DNA from: Pyrus communis
Taxonomy: Eukaryota > Streptophyta > Magnoliopsida > Rosales > Rosaceae
Length of the DNA: 64,000 bases
Assembly: GCF_963583255.1 (NCBI RefSeq)
Contig: NC_084803.1
Span: forward strand, 20,230,428-20,294,427
Direction of reading: 5' to 3'
The position numbers and the translations under genes were made by a program. Positions 35,899-47,007 of this stretch are shown here, in pieces. The notes beneath the pieces are model-generated. The model saw only the letters and a list, made by a program, of their open reading frames with translations. It had not been told where the DNA came from and searched no databases. Within the stretch, counting starts at the first letter, position 1, and every line of letters starts with the position of its first letter.

Positions 35899-37188
35899 GT
35901 TTTAAAGTCATCTCCAATGGCTGGCAATGTGCCCAACTAAAGCTCAATTTGATTAAAAACGCATCTTCATTGTTTGTTCAAATCGGTCTGGTTTCGGTGA
36001 AAAATAATTGCGAATCGAAGCTCAGGTTCAATTGGGTTTCGTTGAGATTTAAAAGCTCAATTATGTCAAATTTGGCTCACAAATTGAGTAGATCTAACTC
36101 AATTGCGGCTTCTAATGTTGTATGTTGTCATTGATGGCTAAGCAACTTTGGGGGGGGGGGGGGGGAGATAAAATGTGAATGAGTAAGGGAGATGTGAATT
36201 ATATTTGAGCCACTGGGTTTGGTTTTGGGGAGATGGATGGTTTAATATCAAGGACGAAGGGAGTAGTTCAGTTCAGCTTGGTTCAAACTGAAGGTTAATA
36301 TAAATGAATTCATAGTCATATCGATTCATACTCATTTGATTTGGTTTGGTTCAATATAAAAGTTATACTTTGTGGAAAACCAAACCAAATCATAAATCCG
36401 GTCCAATTTGGTTGTTTTTCATCCATCCGTAGAATGTCCATACTTCTTGTGTCAAAACCTATTAGATTTTTAGCAAGCTCCTCATTTCTTGTCGTTGATT
36501 GCTAATTGTAGATATAGCTGGAGTCTCGTTACCATGTGATATTTTATGTAATCCATCATTTTCTTTCGAGTTTATGCCTTGTTGTCAAAAGATAAAAACC
36601 CTACCACTTTTTTCTTTTCCTTGTTTAGTTTTCTCAACAGCTCTCTTAGATTTTTTTTTTTTTTTTTTTTGCCTTTTTCCAAACATCTTTTTCCCATTCT
36701 TTTTGAACTTTGAAAGAACTTCTTGAGTTCCCTCTTCCATTAGCTTTTCACCACCTCTCCCTTTCTCTCTCTTTCTCGTGTGCCCTTATAACAGTCACGA
36801 ATATAGCATCCACCCAAAAAGCTTCAACTTACTCACACTTTAATCATGACTACCACAATCACACCCACCCATGCTTAATCATTGAATTTATTTATTTAAA
36901 CCTCAAATTCAAAGCTAATTATAAAAATTAAACCCAAAGAGCCTAAAAGTTTAACAACAAACAGCAAAACTAATGTAAATATTATTTCAAATTAAAGCGA
37001 ACCAAAAAAAAGGATAAACAAATGATAGTTAAATAAAGCAAATTGCAGGCATGCTAGAGAGCATATAATTGTTTTTCCATATTTCAAGCTTTCATCAAGA
37101 AAGCTAAAACCTTCTAAACATTGGATCCACGTATAGCTTTCTAGAGGAAAGCCTTTTTTACACTAGGGAAAAAATGACTTTTGCACAC
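35899..37188. other. Intergenic, no gene recognised
   Basis: Contains a run of 16 G at 36150-36165 and a T-run at about 36651-36670. Pieces resembling ACCAAACCAAATC low-complexity sequence lie near 36340-36420. No gene or complete transposon was identified. Confidence 0.4.
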
Positions 37189-37334
37189 CATTCTTTCTCT
37201 CTCGACACAACTGCGTTGACCTGCATGAGGAATGTTAACAATTTTCTCATTTCAACCGCACACCTATCTTTCTCTCTCGACACAACTATGTTTATCCGGC
37301 ATGAAGAATGCTAACAACTTTCTCATTTCTCCTT
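37189..37334. repeat. 75-bp imperfect tandem duplication
   Basis: TTTCTCTCTCGACACAACT followed by a ...TGARGAATGYTAACAAYTTTCTCATTTC block occurs twice, 75 bp apart (anchors at 37204 and 37279). It lies downstream of the DUF1645 gene. Confidence 0.75.
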
Positions 37335-37551
37335 ATACCACGTATACTCAACTAGCACTCAAAAACTAAATTTCAAAAATATAATTGAAATTTTAATTTG
37401 TCAATCACAAAATAACTTAGTGTTGGTGGAACCGATGGACAAAAATAAACGAGTGTGCAGAAAAATAAAAGAGACGTACAAAAATCATTTTCCTTTTTAA
37501 CTTCCTATCCCCACCACCGGTCGTCGACCACCACCACCACCGCCATCAACT

Positions 37552-38748
37552 TTAAACATGCACAGGAAAAGGAGAGTTTGCATGCGACTGCTGCTTTAGC
37601 CATTCATACGTTCTGTGATGTGAAAGGGCCTGCTTTTCCTTTTGCTTACAACTTTGCTGCTGCTTCTTGTTATTCTTCCTCGTCATCATCTTCAACTCTG
37701 TCGCTACTTTTTCTTCCGACGCGGCATGCATCGAAGCAGCTGCTGCCGCTCTTACACCACCATCTTCATTGATGTGACTTGCACTACTACTCCTACCGCT
37801 GCTCGATCGGCTCTTGAAAATCACGTTATCAGACGCCACCGTTTCGATCGAGCACTTGCAGCCATGAACACTGCTAAAAAAGCTCTGCTTCTTCTGTTTC
37901 AAATTCTCCGACTTCAAACCACTAATAGCACTAGCAGCATTGTTGTAACTGGATATGAAACTTGTACTGCTGGTGCTACTAACGCTGCTATTTCGACTGA
38001 CGGAATTTCTCGCGTTGTTATTCGCGCGAGTACTAGTACTACAATTGCTACGAAGTACCTTGTTAAAATCCTGCAATTCCATGTCGGGAGTGCGCACCAA
38101 TCCCAACCGGAAAAAATCCCACATCGAGGACTTATGATGCCGGCTGCCCGCCTTTTCTAATCGAGAATTCGGAATTTTGTTTTGCAGTTTTGGACTTGGT
38201 TCTGTGTAGAATTGGTTTCTTGGTCTTGTTGCTCTTGGCTTTGAAGCAATGCCTGTTGTGGTGGTGGTGGTGGTGGAGCTGGTGCTGCTGCTGAATGATG
38301 AGTTGTGACTACTTCTGCTTCTGCAACTGCTGCTTCTGAGCCCGACACCGCTCAACGGACACTGACTGGTTGGTCTGTTGGAGTGGGTATCTGAGCTGAT
38401 GGAGAGGCGGAGAGGTAGAATTTGGCCTTGGAAGAACACTTCATCTGCAGCACACATTTTTGTGTCTGCCAACAAATTATTCAACCCGCCACGCATCGAC
38501 GAACAGAAATCAAATTCTTGATCTTGCTTTTCAATGGCGACATGGGAAGACTCAGATTTGAGATTGAGATTGGAAAATTGTGTTTGATCCTGTTTGATCA
38601 AATTCACTGGAAGATCACAGAGTGACACTTCTTCCTCTTCATCTTCTTCTTGTTCTTCCTCCAATTCGTCAGCGTCGGAGGTAAAATCTTCGTCAAGAAG
38701 TACTCTTTCTTGTTCATCATCAGCAGCAATGTTTGGAACTGCTGCCAT
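37552..38748 (-). CDS. DUF1645 family protein (398 aa, intronless)
   Basis: The order of conserved blocks matches the plant DUF1645 family (At1g23710/At1g70420 type): an acidic N-terminus (residues about 14-42, Glu/Asp tract), FDFCSS, the signature ADEVFFQGQILPLRLSISSD (about residues 100-120), long Ser/Thr-rich low-complexity segments, SSMWDFFRLGLVRTPDMELQD (about 208-228; 20 of these residues are the hallmark), a second Ser-rich region, and a basic C-terminal block with HHRTYEWLKQQSHA. The biochemical role is unknown; rice members have been linked to growth and stress tolerance. No signal peptide or membrane segment is seen, and the basic tracts suggest a nuclear location. The ATG at 38748 follows an untranslated T/C-rich leader. 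The Ser-rich repeats make antisense ORFs here spurious. Confidence 0.9.
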   Translation of the reverse strand: MAAVPNIAADDEQERVLLDEDFTSDADELEEEQEEDEEEEVSLCDLPVNLIKQDQTQFSNLNLKSESSHVAIEKQDQEFDFCSSMRGGLNNLLADTKMCAADEVFFQGQILPLRLSISSDTHSNRPTSQCPLSGVGLRSSSCRSRSSHNSSFSSSTSSTTTTTTTGIASKPRATRPRNQFYTEPSPKLQNKIPNSRLEKAGSRHHKSSMWDFFRLGLVRTPDMELQDFNKVLRSNCSTSTRANNNARNSVSRNSSVSSTSSTSFISSYNNAASAISGLKSENLKQKKQSFFSSVHGCKCSIETVASDNVIFKSRSSSGRSSSASHINEDGGVRAAAAASMHAASEEKVATELKMMTRKNNKKQQQSCKQKEKQALSHHRTYEWLKQQSHANSPFPVHV

Positions 38749-38857
38749 TGTGTTTTCTGAACTGGGGTTCTCCTTTTTTTTTTTTCTTTTTTTTTTTTAA
38801 TTTTTTATTCTTTGTGAAGAAATGAGGGTTGCAAGGATGTTGAGAAAATGAGAGAAT

Positions 38858-38867
38858 TATAAATAGA
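38858..38867 (-). promoter_or_regulatory. Possible TATA element of the DUF1645 gene
   Basis: On the minus strand this reads CTATTTATAA, 110 bp upstream of the ATG, in otherwise unremarkable sequence. The spacing fits a leader of about 80 bp. The match to the consensus is moderate. Confidence 0.35.
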
Positions 38868-39925
38868 GTTGGGTCAGAGGCTTTAGAGGGTGTGAGGAAG
38901 TGACACATGTGGAATATAAACAGAAGAACATCCCAAATTTAAAATATAAAAAATATAGGGAGTGATTTTTCCACTCGCTTTATCTTTCAATATTTTTTTT
39001 TTTATTAAGTATGAGGTTTTAAGTTTAGCTTTCTTTGTTTGAAAAAAAAAAAAAAAAGTTTAGCTTTCTTAATGACAAGTTCGATACAAATTATGGATAA
39101 TTCATTGTATGATTCAGTACAATCTCATTTGCACTATTTATGTATATAAAAGAAAAGTGATTTCAAATCACTCTACGCAAGGAGATATTCTCCATTGATA
39201 TTATTGCATAATTCCAATAATGCTTGTTGCATGTTTAAAAGTCACCTCAATTATCTAATAGATGTTTGTCATGTGACGTCACCCGATAAAGAATAAGATA
39301 ATGAGTATCAACTATCAAGTAATATATTTATCATGAACCGTTCATTTGTATTCTCTCATTGAAGATGCAAGTCTTATTCATAAGAATATCTGGACTACTG
39401 GAGAAGTGAAAACGATGTGTGCCAAAATATATATGATAAAAAGCAAGTGGAGTGCCGAAAAAGCAATAAAGGAGGAATGGGAGAAGGGGGGCAGGGCAGG
39501 CGACCCAGTGGCATAGTGGTGTCTCCTCTTCTTGTTTGGGAGTGACGAAAGGAAGTGTGGAATTTGTGGCCTCTGGGGCCGGCCATTAGCTGAGACCGAG
39601 TTTGTCTCTATCGAAATTATGAAATCAAAGTGGATTGCCTTCCATTGCATGCCAAGCTCCAAGTGGTGTAGTACGATCGTTTATGTTCATTCATGGGAGT
39701 TGAGATTCCTCTCTTTTTTTTTTTTTTTTCTTTCTTTTTTTTTTTTGGGTGAATGAAGGTGTTTCTTTTGTTTATATGGTTGATCATATAGAGGATAGTC
39801 TTATAAAATAGATAAAATAATTATGAATGAATTCATTACATCATGTGATGGGGTGGCAGTAATTTTATTAAGATTATTAAGGTTTAGGCCAGATTTCAGT
39901 GGTTGTAAAGTAAGAAGCATTAGCG
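38868..39925. other. Intergenic, no gene recognised
   Basis: Low-complexity T- and A-runs (38990-39060, 39715-39746) and AT-rich sequence. No coding region or complete element was recognised. Confidence 0.4.
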
Positions 39926-40246
39926 GGCCAACTTGGTTTGGTATTGCTATGTTTTGAAAAAAAAACTGTTTTTGCTGTACTGTGAGAATAAGCAGCTGTG
40001 AAATAAAGCAGCACAGTGTTTGGTAAACTTTTTGTAAAAGTGCTTTTGAAAAAAAAAAAAAAAATAGTATTATAGTGTTTGATAAACTTTTATGTAAAAC
40101 ATATGTGAAAAAAAGCTAGGTTTTGCAGCTTTGTGTTTTTGGCTTTTTTTCACCCAAAATTGTGTAAAAAAGCTGAAGCTGAATGTTTACAGCTTTTTTT
40201 GATAGCCAGTTTTTTCAGAATCACCTCAGTACCAAACTAGGGCTTA
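39926..40246. mobile_element. hAT-like MITE
   Basis: The left end GGGCCAACTTGGTTTGGTATTG and right end CAGTACCAAACTAGGGCT form imperfect inverted repeats of a common plant hAT MITE type. The interior is rich in AAGCAGCTGTG / CACAGCTGC-like and AAAAAGCTGAAGC motifs, with no coding. The target duplication is unclear, so limits are approximate. Confidence 0.6.
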
Positions 40247-40543
40247 TCATGTTGGACTTTTGTAAATCCGATTCTAGAAGCGATTTTTTTGGGTTATGAG
40301 TTTTGCCGAGAGTCTCATGTGTGAAGAGAGGTCTACTCGGCGAAATATAATAATTTTGTGAAGAATAAGATATAGTTTAAAGGGATATGTCTATCTAATT
40401 AAAGATGAAGTCTTGGCCAAAGAAGTTTTGCAGTTGAGAATAAGTCCAACGAAGAAAATTCGTCGAGGATTTTAACTTGGGTTAGGACGAACCAAGGTGT
40501 ATTTTCACCTAGGTTCATTAAAGGGATACGGCTAACCAGCAGA

Positions 40544-41001
40544 CAGTGGCGGAGCCAATGTGGGTATTGGCTGCTACTGACCCCAACAACTTCAAATATC
40601 TCCCCTTTAAATACTTAAATGACTCTTATAATAGCTAAGGCAAGCACAATAGAGAGACCATTTATTAGTTTTTTTATAATTAAAACATACCAAAGCTACA
40701 ACGTTTTCAAAATAGAAACAACTTTTCTAGTGATCAATATTGTAAAGAATCCACATCATATGAAAAAAAATGGTTGAATGATAACTTGGTTGTATACAAT
40801 AAAAAATGAATGAAAATCAATGGTTAAATAATAACATAATTATATACGATGAAAAATATATTTGATTATGTTGATTGTGATACGACGTTTCTAAAATATG
40901 AGAACATATCGTCGCCAATTACAAATGAAAGTATATATATTTAGTTTTCAGAAGCTTCTTGTTCGTGACCCCATTATGGTAAATTTCTGAATCCGCGACT
41001 G
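40544..41001. mobile_element. hAT-like MITE with CAGTGGCGGA ends
   Basis: The ends CAGTGGCGGAGCCA and TGAATCCGCGACTG are inverted repeats. They are flanked by an imperfect 8-bp direct repeat (CCAGCAGA at 40536-40543, CTAGCGGA at 41002-41009; six of eight match). The 458-bp interior lacks coding and is AT-rich. The 8-bp flank favours hAT. Confidence 0.7.
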
Positions 41002-41009
41002 CTAGCGGA

Positions 41010-41924
41010 GGTGGCATAGTTAAATCTCTCTTTGGCCCAGCACAAATATCAACTTGTTTCAAACCGAGAAAGTTAGAGTTGGCAACCTGTGAAAACTATT
41101 TAACATTTAAGAGAATAGATGAGGAAGTTGTGCTAGTGCCGATGCTGCTTGCGCTAGTCATTAGATTACTGTTTTTGTGTGAAAATTATCTCCAAATCAC
41201 TGAAAAAATGCAACCATTGTGACAACACTTATAATTGTACTTGTTCATTAATGAAATGCTATCCCTTGTAAAAAGAAAAGCCTCATTCATGATGTGGTTA
41301 GGTCCTACATTTACAAAATATAACATTCCTTATAAATGCATGACAATTACCACCAGCGAGTGGAAACTAAGAGTATTACAGAAGCAGTCCCAAAATACAT
41401 TGGTTTTTAAGTTTACCACTTCTTGATCCCTCCCTCACAAGATAGAAGAATATTCAAAATCTATCAGATATACCTAGTTTGCCATCGTGATTTGATTCAA
41501 TTCCAAAGTAATGGCCCTTAATCTTGCCTTCTCCAAGATCAATTGTAAGAAAATGATTAAAGGAATGTATTTGATAAACACACACACGCGCACACACACA
41601 CACACAGTGTGTGTGTGTGTAATTACAATACACGAAGAACTTGAGCGACCGGAATATGATTGTTAATGTCTTCATTTTAAGAAAAATGCCGGAGTCGTCC
41701 CTACGCCTACGGGCATCGAATAATCAACATCATCCATCATCCCTGCAACACACAGCTTGAATCAACTACATGATCCCAAAACAAAATGCAATCCATACCA
41801 AACGCAAGCTCGCATTTCTATTGAATCTTCACACAAACACATGCATTGTATTGCCAATGAGATTTTTTCATAACAAAAAGCTAAAAAAAAAAAAAAAAAA
41901 AACAAGCAAGGAAACTAAGTTAAA
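41010..41924. other. Intergenic and LEA_6 3' flank, with a CA/GT microsatellite
   Basis: A dinucleotide tract (CA)n with a CGCG interruption runs from 41578 and switches to (GT)n at about 41607, ending at 41620. The 150 bp next to the LEA gene are probably its 3' UTR. No other gene was seen. Confidence 0.5.
41578..41620. repeat. (CA)n-(GT)n palindromic microsatellite
   Basis: Alternating CA repeats change directly to GT repeats, so the right arm is the exact reverse complement of the left for at least 14 bases per arm with essentially no loop. Confidence 0.9.
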
Positions 41925-42200
41925 TTAAGGAACTCCTTGTTGGTTAATAGCTTCAGGCGCAGAAATATCACCCTGAGAGGAGACAGTGGCGCCGGAAACT
42001 GTGGGGGCTTCGGTGGAGCCAGCACCTCGCCCTGGCTCCACCTTTTGGTGGCCTTCTGTTCCGTATGCCTGGCGCTTGTAATCCTCCAGGTTATCATACT
42101 GCAGGTACGGACTGTCCTTCATCGGCAGCCCTTCCTCCACCTTCCCTTTTGCTTCGCCCTCAGCTGGCTTTCTGCTCTGCTGCTCTTGGTTGCTCGTCAT
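41925..42200 (-). CDS. LEA_6 family (LEA18-type) seed/stress protein, 91 aa
   Basis: The chosen start (42200) gives a 91-residue protein of the usual family size. It begins MTSNQEQQSRKPAEGEAKGK, then has the signature LPMKDSPYLQYDNLEDYKRQ, YGTEGHQKVEPGRGAGSTEA and a terminal INQQGVP. This is the LEA_6 (PF10714) group, small, highly hydrophilic, probably disordered proteins (Arabidopsis At2g23110/At2g23120 type) that accumulate in maturing seed and under dehydration. The frame is open further upstream to 42464, but that extension would run through two ABRE motifs and a TATA-like box, has no family similarity, and is rejected. It has no Cys or membrane segment. Regulation by ABA is inferred from the promoter. 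Confidence 0.85.
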   Translation of the reverse strand: MTSNQEQQSRKPAEGEAKGKVEEGLPMKDSPYLQYDNLEDYKRQAYGTEGHQKVEPGRGAGSTEAPTVSGATVSSQGDISAPEAINQQGVP

Positions 42201-42268
42201 CTCAGAGATCTCGATTTCTAGGCTATTTGTCTTCCAATATTTCACTGGTTTTCTCGTGGTTTGCATAG

Positions 42269-42275
42269 CTTTTAT
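42269..42275 (-). promoter_or_regulatory. TATA-like box of the LEA_6 gene
   Basis: The minus strand reads CATCATAAAAGC here, 69 bp before the chosen ATG and about 30 bp downstream of the nearer ABRE. This places transcription start near 42240 and supports the downstream ATG. Confidence 0.45.
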
Positions 42276-42303
42276 GATGTTTTGGTAGAGCTCTCTGACT
42301 CTG

Positions 42304-42330
42304 CCACGTGTTTGGACGAGGACACGTGTC
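42304..42330 (-). promoter_or_regulatory. Pair of ABRE/G-box elements (ACGTG) of the LEA_6 gene
   Basis: Two CACGTG cores, CCACGTG (42304-42310) and ACACGTGTC (42322-42330), lie 19 bp apart, about 105-130 bp upstream of the ATG. Paired ABREs recognised by ABF/ABI5 bZIP factors are the standard module for ABA-induced LEA genes. A GCATGC RY-like core lies a little further upstream at about 42368-42373. Confidence 0.65.
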
Positions 42331-42466
42331 GCGCAACGTAGCTGGTCAGCTACTATTTTCTTGTGCGGCATGCTACATATATCGACGACAATAAAATCGG
42401 ATAAGCTAAAAAAAGGACAACAGAGTCGGATCTGGGATGAGACACGAATTACGATCCAATTCATAT

Positions 42467-42672
42467 GAATGAGAATTCTCTCTTAATTGTATTTGTGAGG
42501 ATTTTGAAAATTTTTAAATTGTGTCTGTTTATCGTATATAGTACGGTTAAAAATTATTTTAAATATTTTTATTTAAAATTAAACATAAACAGTATATGAC
42601 AAAAACCGATTGCACGATATACAATGAACATACACGATTTGAGGATCTCCAATCCGAAGAGGATCCTCATTC
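42467..42672. mobile_element. MITE family B, copy 2
   Basis: The ends GAATGAGAATTCTCTCTT and CGAAGAGGATCCTCATTC are inverted repeats of the same type as 24629-24845. The interior shares ATCGTATATAGTACGGTTA and GCACGATATACAATGAACA blocks. No exact flanking duplication was found. It lies about 270 bp upstream of the LEA_6 start. Confidence 0.75.
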
Positions 42673-42699
42673 CAGTTCTTATAGTCTATAGATATATGA

Positions 42700-45600
42700 T
42701 ATGATGTTTTTTGGTCAATTGGAATTCCATTAAAAAGCAACATGGAGAAGAGAATACAGAAAGACTCCTTAAAAAATGAGAAGATAAGCACAACTCTTGC
42801 ATAGAGCAAGAATAGACATGTTCCAGTAAGTAAGAACTAGCTGTCTAGCCAAAAAGGCTACCAAAAAATCTACCTACACCCAAAATGGAGGGGCTATTCC
42901 CACCCCATATGGGGATTATACAGAAGGATGACAAGGGAGGCCATCCCTAGACAGAACACCGACAAAAGAGGGAGCAGGCACATAGTCCCATTTCGAAGAG
43001 CACACCCTCTGTATCGCCAACGATGCAGCTGCTTGAGCTGATTTGTTTGCTAACCAAGGAATCCATTTCCAATGAAGAGAAGAAAACAAGCAAGCATGTC
43101 TCCTTATTTCTTCCACAATTGGAATGATTTTCCACAGACCTTTCAAGTTTCTTTTCTGAATTATGTCCATAACAATTTTGCAATCATTTTCCAAAACCAC
43201 ATTACGATGATCGCTAAAAGCCACAAGTTTCAAACCTTCAAGTATAGTTTCAGCTTCCATTTCCTCAGGTGACGACCGAATCAAATGGATGCAACTCCCC
43301 CCATTTAGACTGCCCACTGAGTCTCTCATAACAACTCCAATGCCAACTGCTTATAGATTGCCCTTCCAGGCGCCATTTACATTAACTTTGATCATGGGAT
43401 ACGTAGAAGGGCACCATGCAATAACCTGCACTTCATTCCCACTATTCCCTCGTGCGTGACTTATTCTAGATCGGTGACTCATAATTTCAGCAGTGGACAA
43501 ACGGCATTTGTGGTTCACTTGGACAGGATTGGGAATATAATCAATGAAAGACACCCTACACCTTTCTTTCCAAATTTCCCAGCAAGTAATCCCAAGAACA
43601 ATAACGAGCTGATTATAGTTAGGTGCCAGAGACGATTCGTTCATCCCTAAAAACCATTTATCAAACCTGGTTATACAATGTGGGCTCGGTAAGTAGCTCA
43701 AATGAGAGCCAAACCACATCGGCCGAGTCCATGGACAAAGCAGCAACGTGTTGAATCGGCTCATCATCTACCAGGCAACTAGGGCAACATGAGTTGTTTG
43801 CAAGATGTCTTCGAGATAGGACCAACTTGGTTGGGAGAAAAGAAAACATAGCTCGCCACAAAAAGTTCCAAATCTTGGGAAGTAACTTCACACTCCAAAC
43901 AAACTTCCATATTTTCTTGTCGACTTGATGAGAAGAGTGTTGGTGGACAACATTATTTTGATATTTAAATTTGAAAGTCCAAAAGTAACCACTTTTCAGT
44001 GTGTACGCACCATCCTTCATCCAAGGCTAGATAAGATGATTCAGGCTATCCAAAAGGTAAAACAGGATAGCACGAATTAGACTCATATCTTTTTCCTTCA
44101 ACAAATGCTCATATATACTCAAATTCCACATTGAGTCTTCTCTCCCAATCAAGTCACACACAAGAGAAGAAGCACATCCCGGTAGAATTGCTTTAGGAGT
44201 GGGCTTCCGTCTTTCTATATTAGGGATCCAGTTGTCATTCCATACCTTCACAGTTTCACCATCACCAATCTGCCAAAAAGCACCATTTTCCAGCATTTTT
44301 CTACCCTCCAAAAGGCTAACCCAAGCCCATGAAGGCAGTGAACCTCAAGTTGCTTGAATGAAGTCACAATTTGGAAAGTAACGTGCCTTAAGAATTCTGA
44401 CCCATAGAGCGTCGGGGTTGCAAATGATTATCCAACACTGGTTCCCAAGAAGAGCATCATTGAAACTTTCAATATCTCTAAATCATATTCCTAATTCAGA
44501 CTTGGGGTTGCATAAACTTCCCCAGCTGCTCCAATGAATCTTCTACTTGTTCTCACAATCTCCCCACCAAAAACTGCTCATATCTCCATTAATAGCTTTG
44601 CATAAAGTGGTGGGAAATTTAAAGCAAGCCATCGGATAAGCCGGGACCGCGAGAGCCACGACTTTGATAAAAACTTATCTCCCCTCCATTGACAAGTGAG
44701 AGGCCTTCCGACCCTTAATCCTCTTCGAAATCCTTTCTCTGATGTAACCCAACACTGCTTTTTTAGACCTTCCCCAAATAGACGGCAATCCCAAGTACAC
44801 CCCCGGGTCATCCGTAGCTGGAATTCTTATAATTGCACACATTTCTATCTTGGTATCCATCGGAGTATTGTCACTAAAGTAGACATAAGATTTATCATAA
44901 TTGATTTGTTGCCCCGAAGCAACGCAATAAACATAAAAAATCTTTATAATATTGTGACAATTCTCCACAGTGGCATGAAGGAAGAAAAGTGAGTCGTCGG
45001 TGAAAAAGATATGTAATAGCATGGGGCCACCTCTGCTAATAGTCATCCCCTACACAAAATTCGCATTAGTAGCATAACATATGTTTTGTGAAAGCACGTC
45101 ACTCACCAAGATGAAGAGGTAGGGAGATAAGGGATCCCCTTGCCTCAATTCCCTTGATGGGTTGAAAAACTTCCCCGACTTCCCAATGACCAACATCGAC
45201 AAAGAAGTAGTTCCAACACAACTCATCACCAACGCCACCCAAGAAATTTCAAACCTCATTCTCAACATAGTCTCTTCCAAAAAGTCCCACTCCACCCTAT
45301 CATAAGCTTTGTTCATGTCTAATTTCAAAGCCAACTCACACCTCTTTCCTTTTTTCTTGAGTTTCAAGTAGTGGTAAGCTTCATGGGCTACAAAAAGATT
45401 GTCATGGATTTGATGGTTAGGCACAAAAGCACTTTGGTGGTAGGATATAATATTTGGTAGTATGGTTTTGAGGCGGTTGGAAAGAACTTTCGATAAAATC
45501 TTGTAAGAGTTGTTGCAAAGGCTAATATGTCTGAATTGGCTTGTATTTTCTGGGTTAGGGACTTTCGGAATGAGGGCAATATGGGTTTTGTTGAGTTGGT

Positions 45601-45720
45601 GTAGATATAACAAACCATCCATAAATTCCTTGGTTGTCCCTACTATCACTTCATTAACAGTATCCCAAAATTTGTGGTAAAACAGCCCCGGAAAACCATC
45701 AGGGCTAGGGGCCTTCAAGG
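42700..45720 (-). pseudogene. 5'-truncated L1-type LINE (reverse transcriptase, zf-RVT, RNase H)
   Basis: Read on the minus strand from 45720, the copy opens within the reverse transcriptase (KAPSPDGFPGLFYHKFWD), so the endonuclease and ORF1 are absent. RT blocks follow: LALKLDMNKAYDRVEWDFLE, LRQGDPLSPYLFILV, and an active-site block FTDDSLFF where the family has F-A-D-D. Then comes GRKMLENGAFWQIGDGETVK (about 44300), the zinc-binding RVT domain with CPSCLVDDEPIQH (about 43780), and an RNase H-like domain ending at 42916 (AETILEGLKLVAFSDH). Several in-frame stops and shifts break it, for example a TAG at about 45048 just before the GMTISRGG block. The 3' edge near 42704 has only a short T-run. 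It is dead. Confidence 0.88.
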
Positions 45721-46514
45721 AGCCAAGTTGAAAACATGGAAGTTTTTATGGGGAAGTGCTGATTTATCACAATATTAATTAAACGGCTCAACGATTTTGA
45801 GTTGTTATATTTTACACAAATGATTCGTAACGGATGGCATAACTGTTTCGATTATGGTACATAATTACAGAATGCGGTGAAGAATGAAGAAGGAAAATAG
45901 AAATAAGTGCACAAAGAAAGATAGGTCAATAGTAGTATGTCCTGGTAACACTTGAAAATGTGAATGACTTATAAGGTACGAATGTATTGCCACAGTAGCG
46001 TTTCGTATCAATAAAGTTATTACATGTGTAAATTTTCATTAAATGTCTTTATTTTATTTGCATAGAATGTCACGTAACGATGTATCTGTGCTATGTAAAT
46101 TGCACTTCCTAAAAATAGCATGTTGGGCGTGGCCCCCATGGCTAACATTTTTCAAGTGTCTGCGGAAGGGAAAGAGGAATGGGCTTTCATTTTGTGGATC
46201 TACGCAGGCCATAGGAGCTCTTAATTTGACACTTTTTTGTTCGTTTTCTACAATCTAATGTTTGGGTTGTACATTCAATTTGAGCATCTTGGAATGACAA
46301 GGTATTCATTTCAACAAGGCAAATGTAATCTCTGAAAAGCATGAGACAAATTGGGACTCAAGACATCTTTTATAAGGTCCATTTAGTGATGCTACATATT
46401 TCTACTTACACAAGTTACACAACTTTGAGGTAAATGGATGAGGCAAAACTTAAAATACTACTTTCCCTCAAAATCTTATAGCTCAAGTTATGAAAAACAG
46501 GAAGCCAGACAAGT

Positions 46515-46605
46515 GAATTCGCCTTTGACGAGAATTGAAGTTAAGACGCCTTTCACTTACAAGTGAAAAAAAATATTATTAAACCGTAATACTAAGTGAC
46601 AGTTC
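46515..46605 (-). mobile_element. tRNA-derived SINE, copy 3 (truncated)
   Basis: On the minus strand it reads TTAGTATTACGGTTTAATAA, then TTTTCACTTGTAAGTGAAAG, then a B-box region ending TTCTCGTCAAAGGCGAATTC. This parallels the start of the copy at 33236. The 3' half and A-tail are missing. Confidence 0.6.
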
Positions 46606-46838
46606 GTTTAACCATTTTAGCTGCAAACTTCAAAGAAAATAGGATCCAAAGATTCCAAAACAATGGCTGCTGCTGTCACTTGGTCAATGAAATCTCACTT
46701 ATCCAATAATTATTCCAACATATGATGATTGATGACATTGACGGGCTTATGCAAATACATGAAATATTCTATCAAATACAAATCCCACCACCCAACCATC
46801 CCATGCATTAACTTGCATACTCTCATACAAGTCTATAA

Positions 46839-46871
46839 ACACACACGCACACGCACACGCACACGCACACC
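46839..46871. repeat. ACACGC hexanucleotide microsatellite
   Basis: The tract consists of ACAC repeats interrupted by G at regular six-base steps (about five units). Confidence 0.85.
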
Positions 46872-47007
46872 GTCTCAATTCTCAGCTCCTTTAATCCTAA
46901 GCTGAAAATTAACATTAATTACCACCTTAATCATTCATTCTTAGAAGATTAATTTTGGCAATTAATCACATCCACACCACTCTTTGAGTGAGTGAACCTT
47001 TTCCCCC

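Larger units (their letters stand above)
45721..47007. other. Intergenic, 3' flank of the subtilase gene
   Basis: No gene recognised. It contains a truncated SINE (46515-46605), an ACACGC hexanucleotide tract (46839-46871), and the presumed subtilase 3' UTR in its last 150 bp. Confidence 0.45.

Noticed and set aside
37642..38160. 172-codon plus-strand frame opposite the DUF1645 gene
   Set aside because: It mirrors the Ser/Thr-rich repeats of the minus-strand gene and matches no family.
42201..42464. N-terminal extension of the LEA_6 frame
   Set aside because: It contains the ABRE pair and a TATA-like box and has no similarity to the family, so it is treated as promoter and leader.
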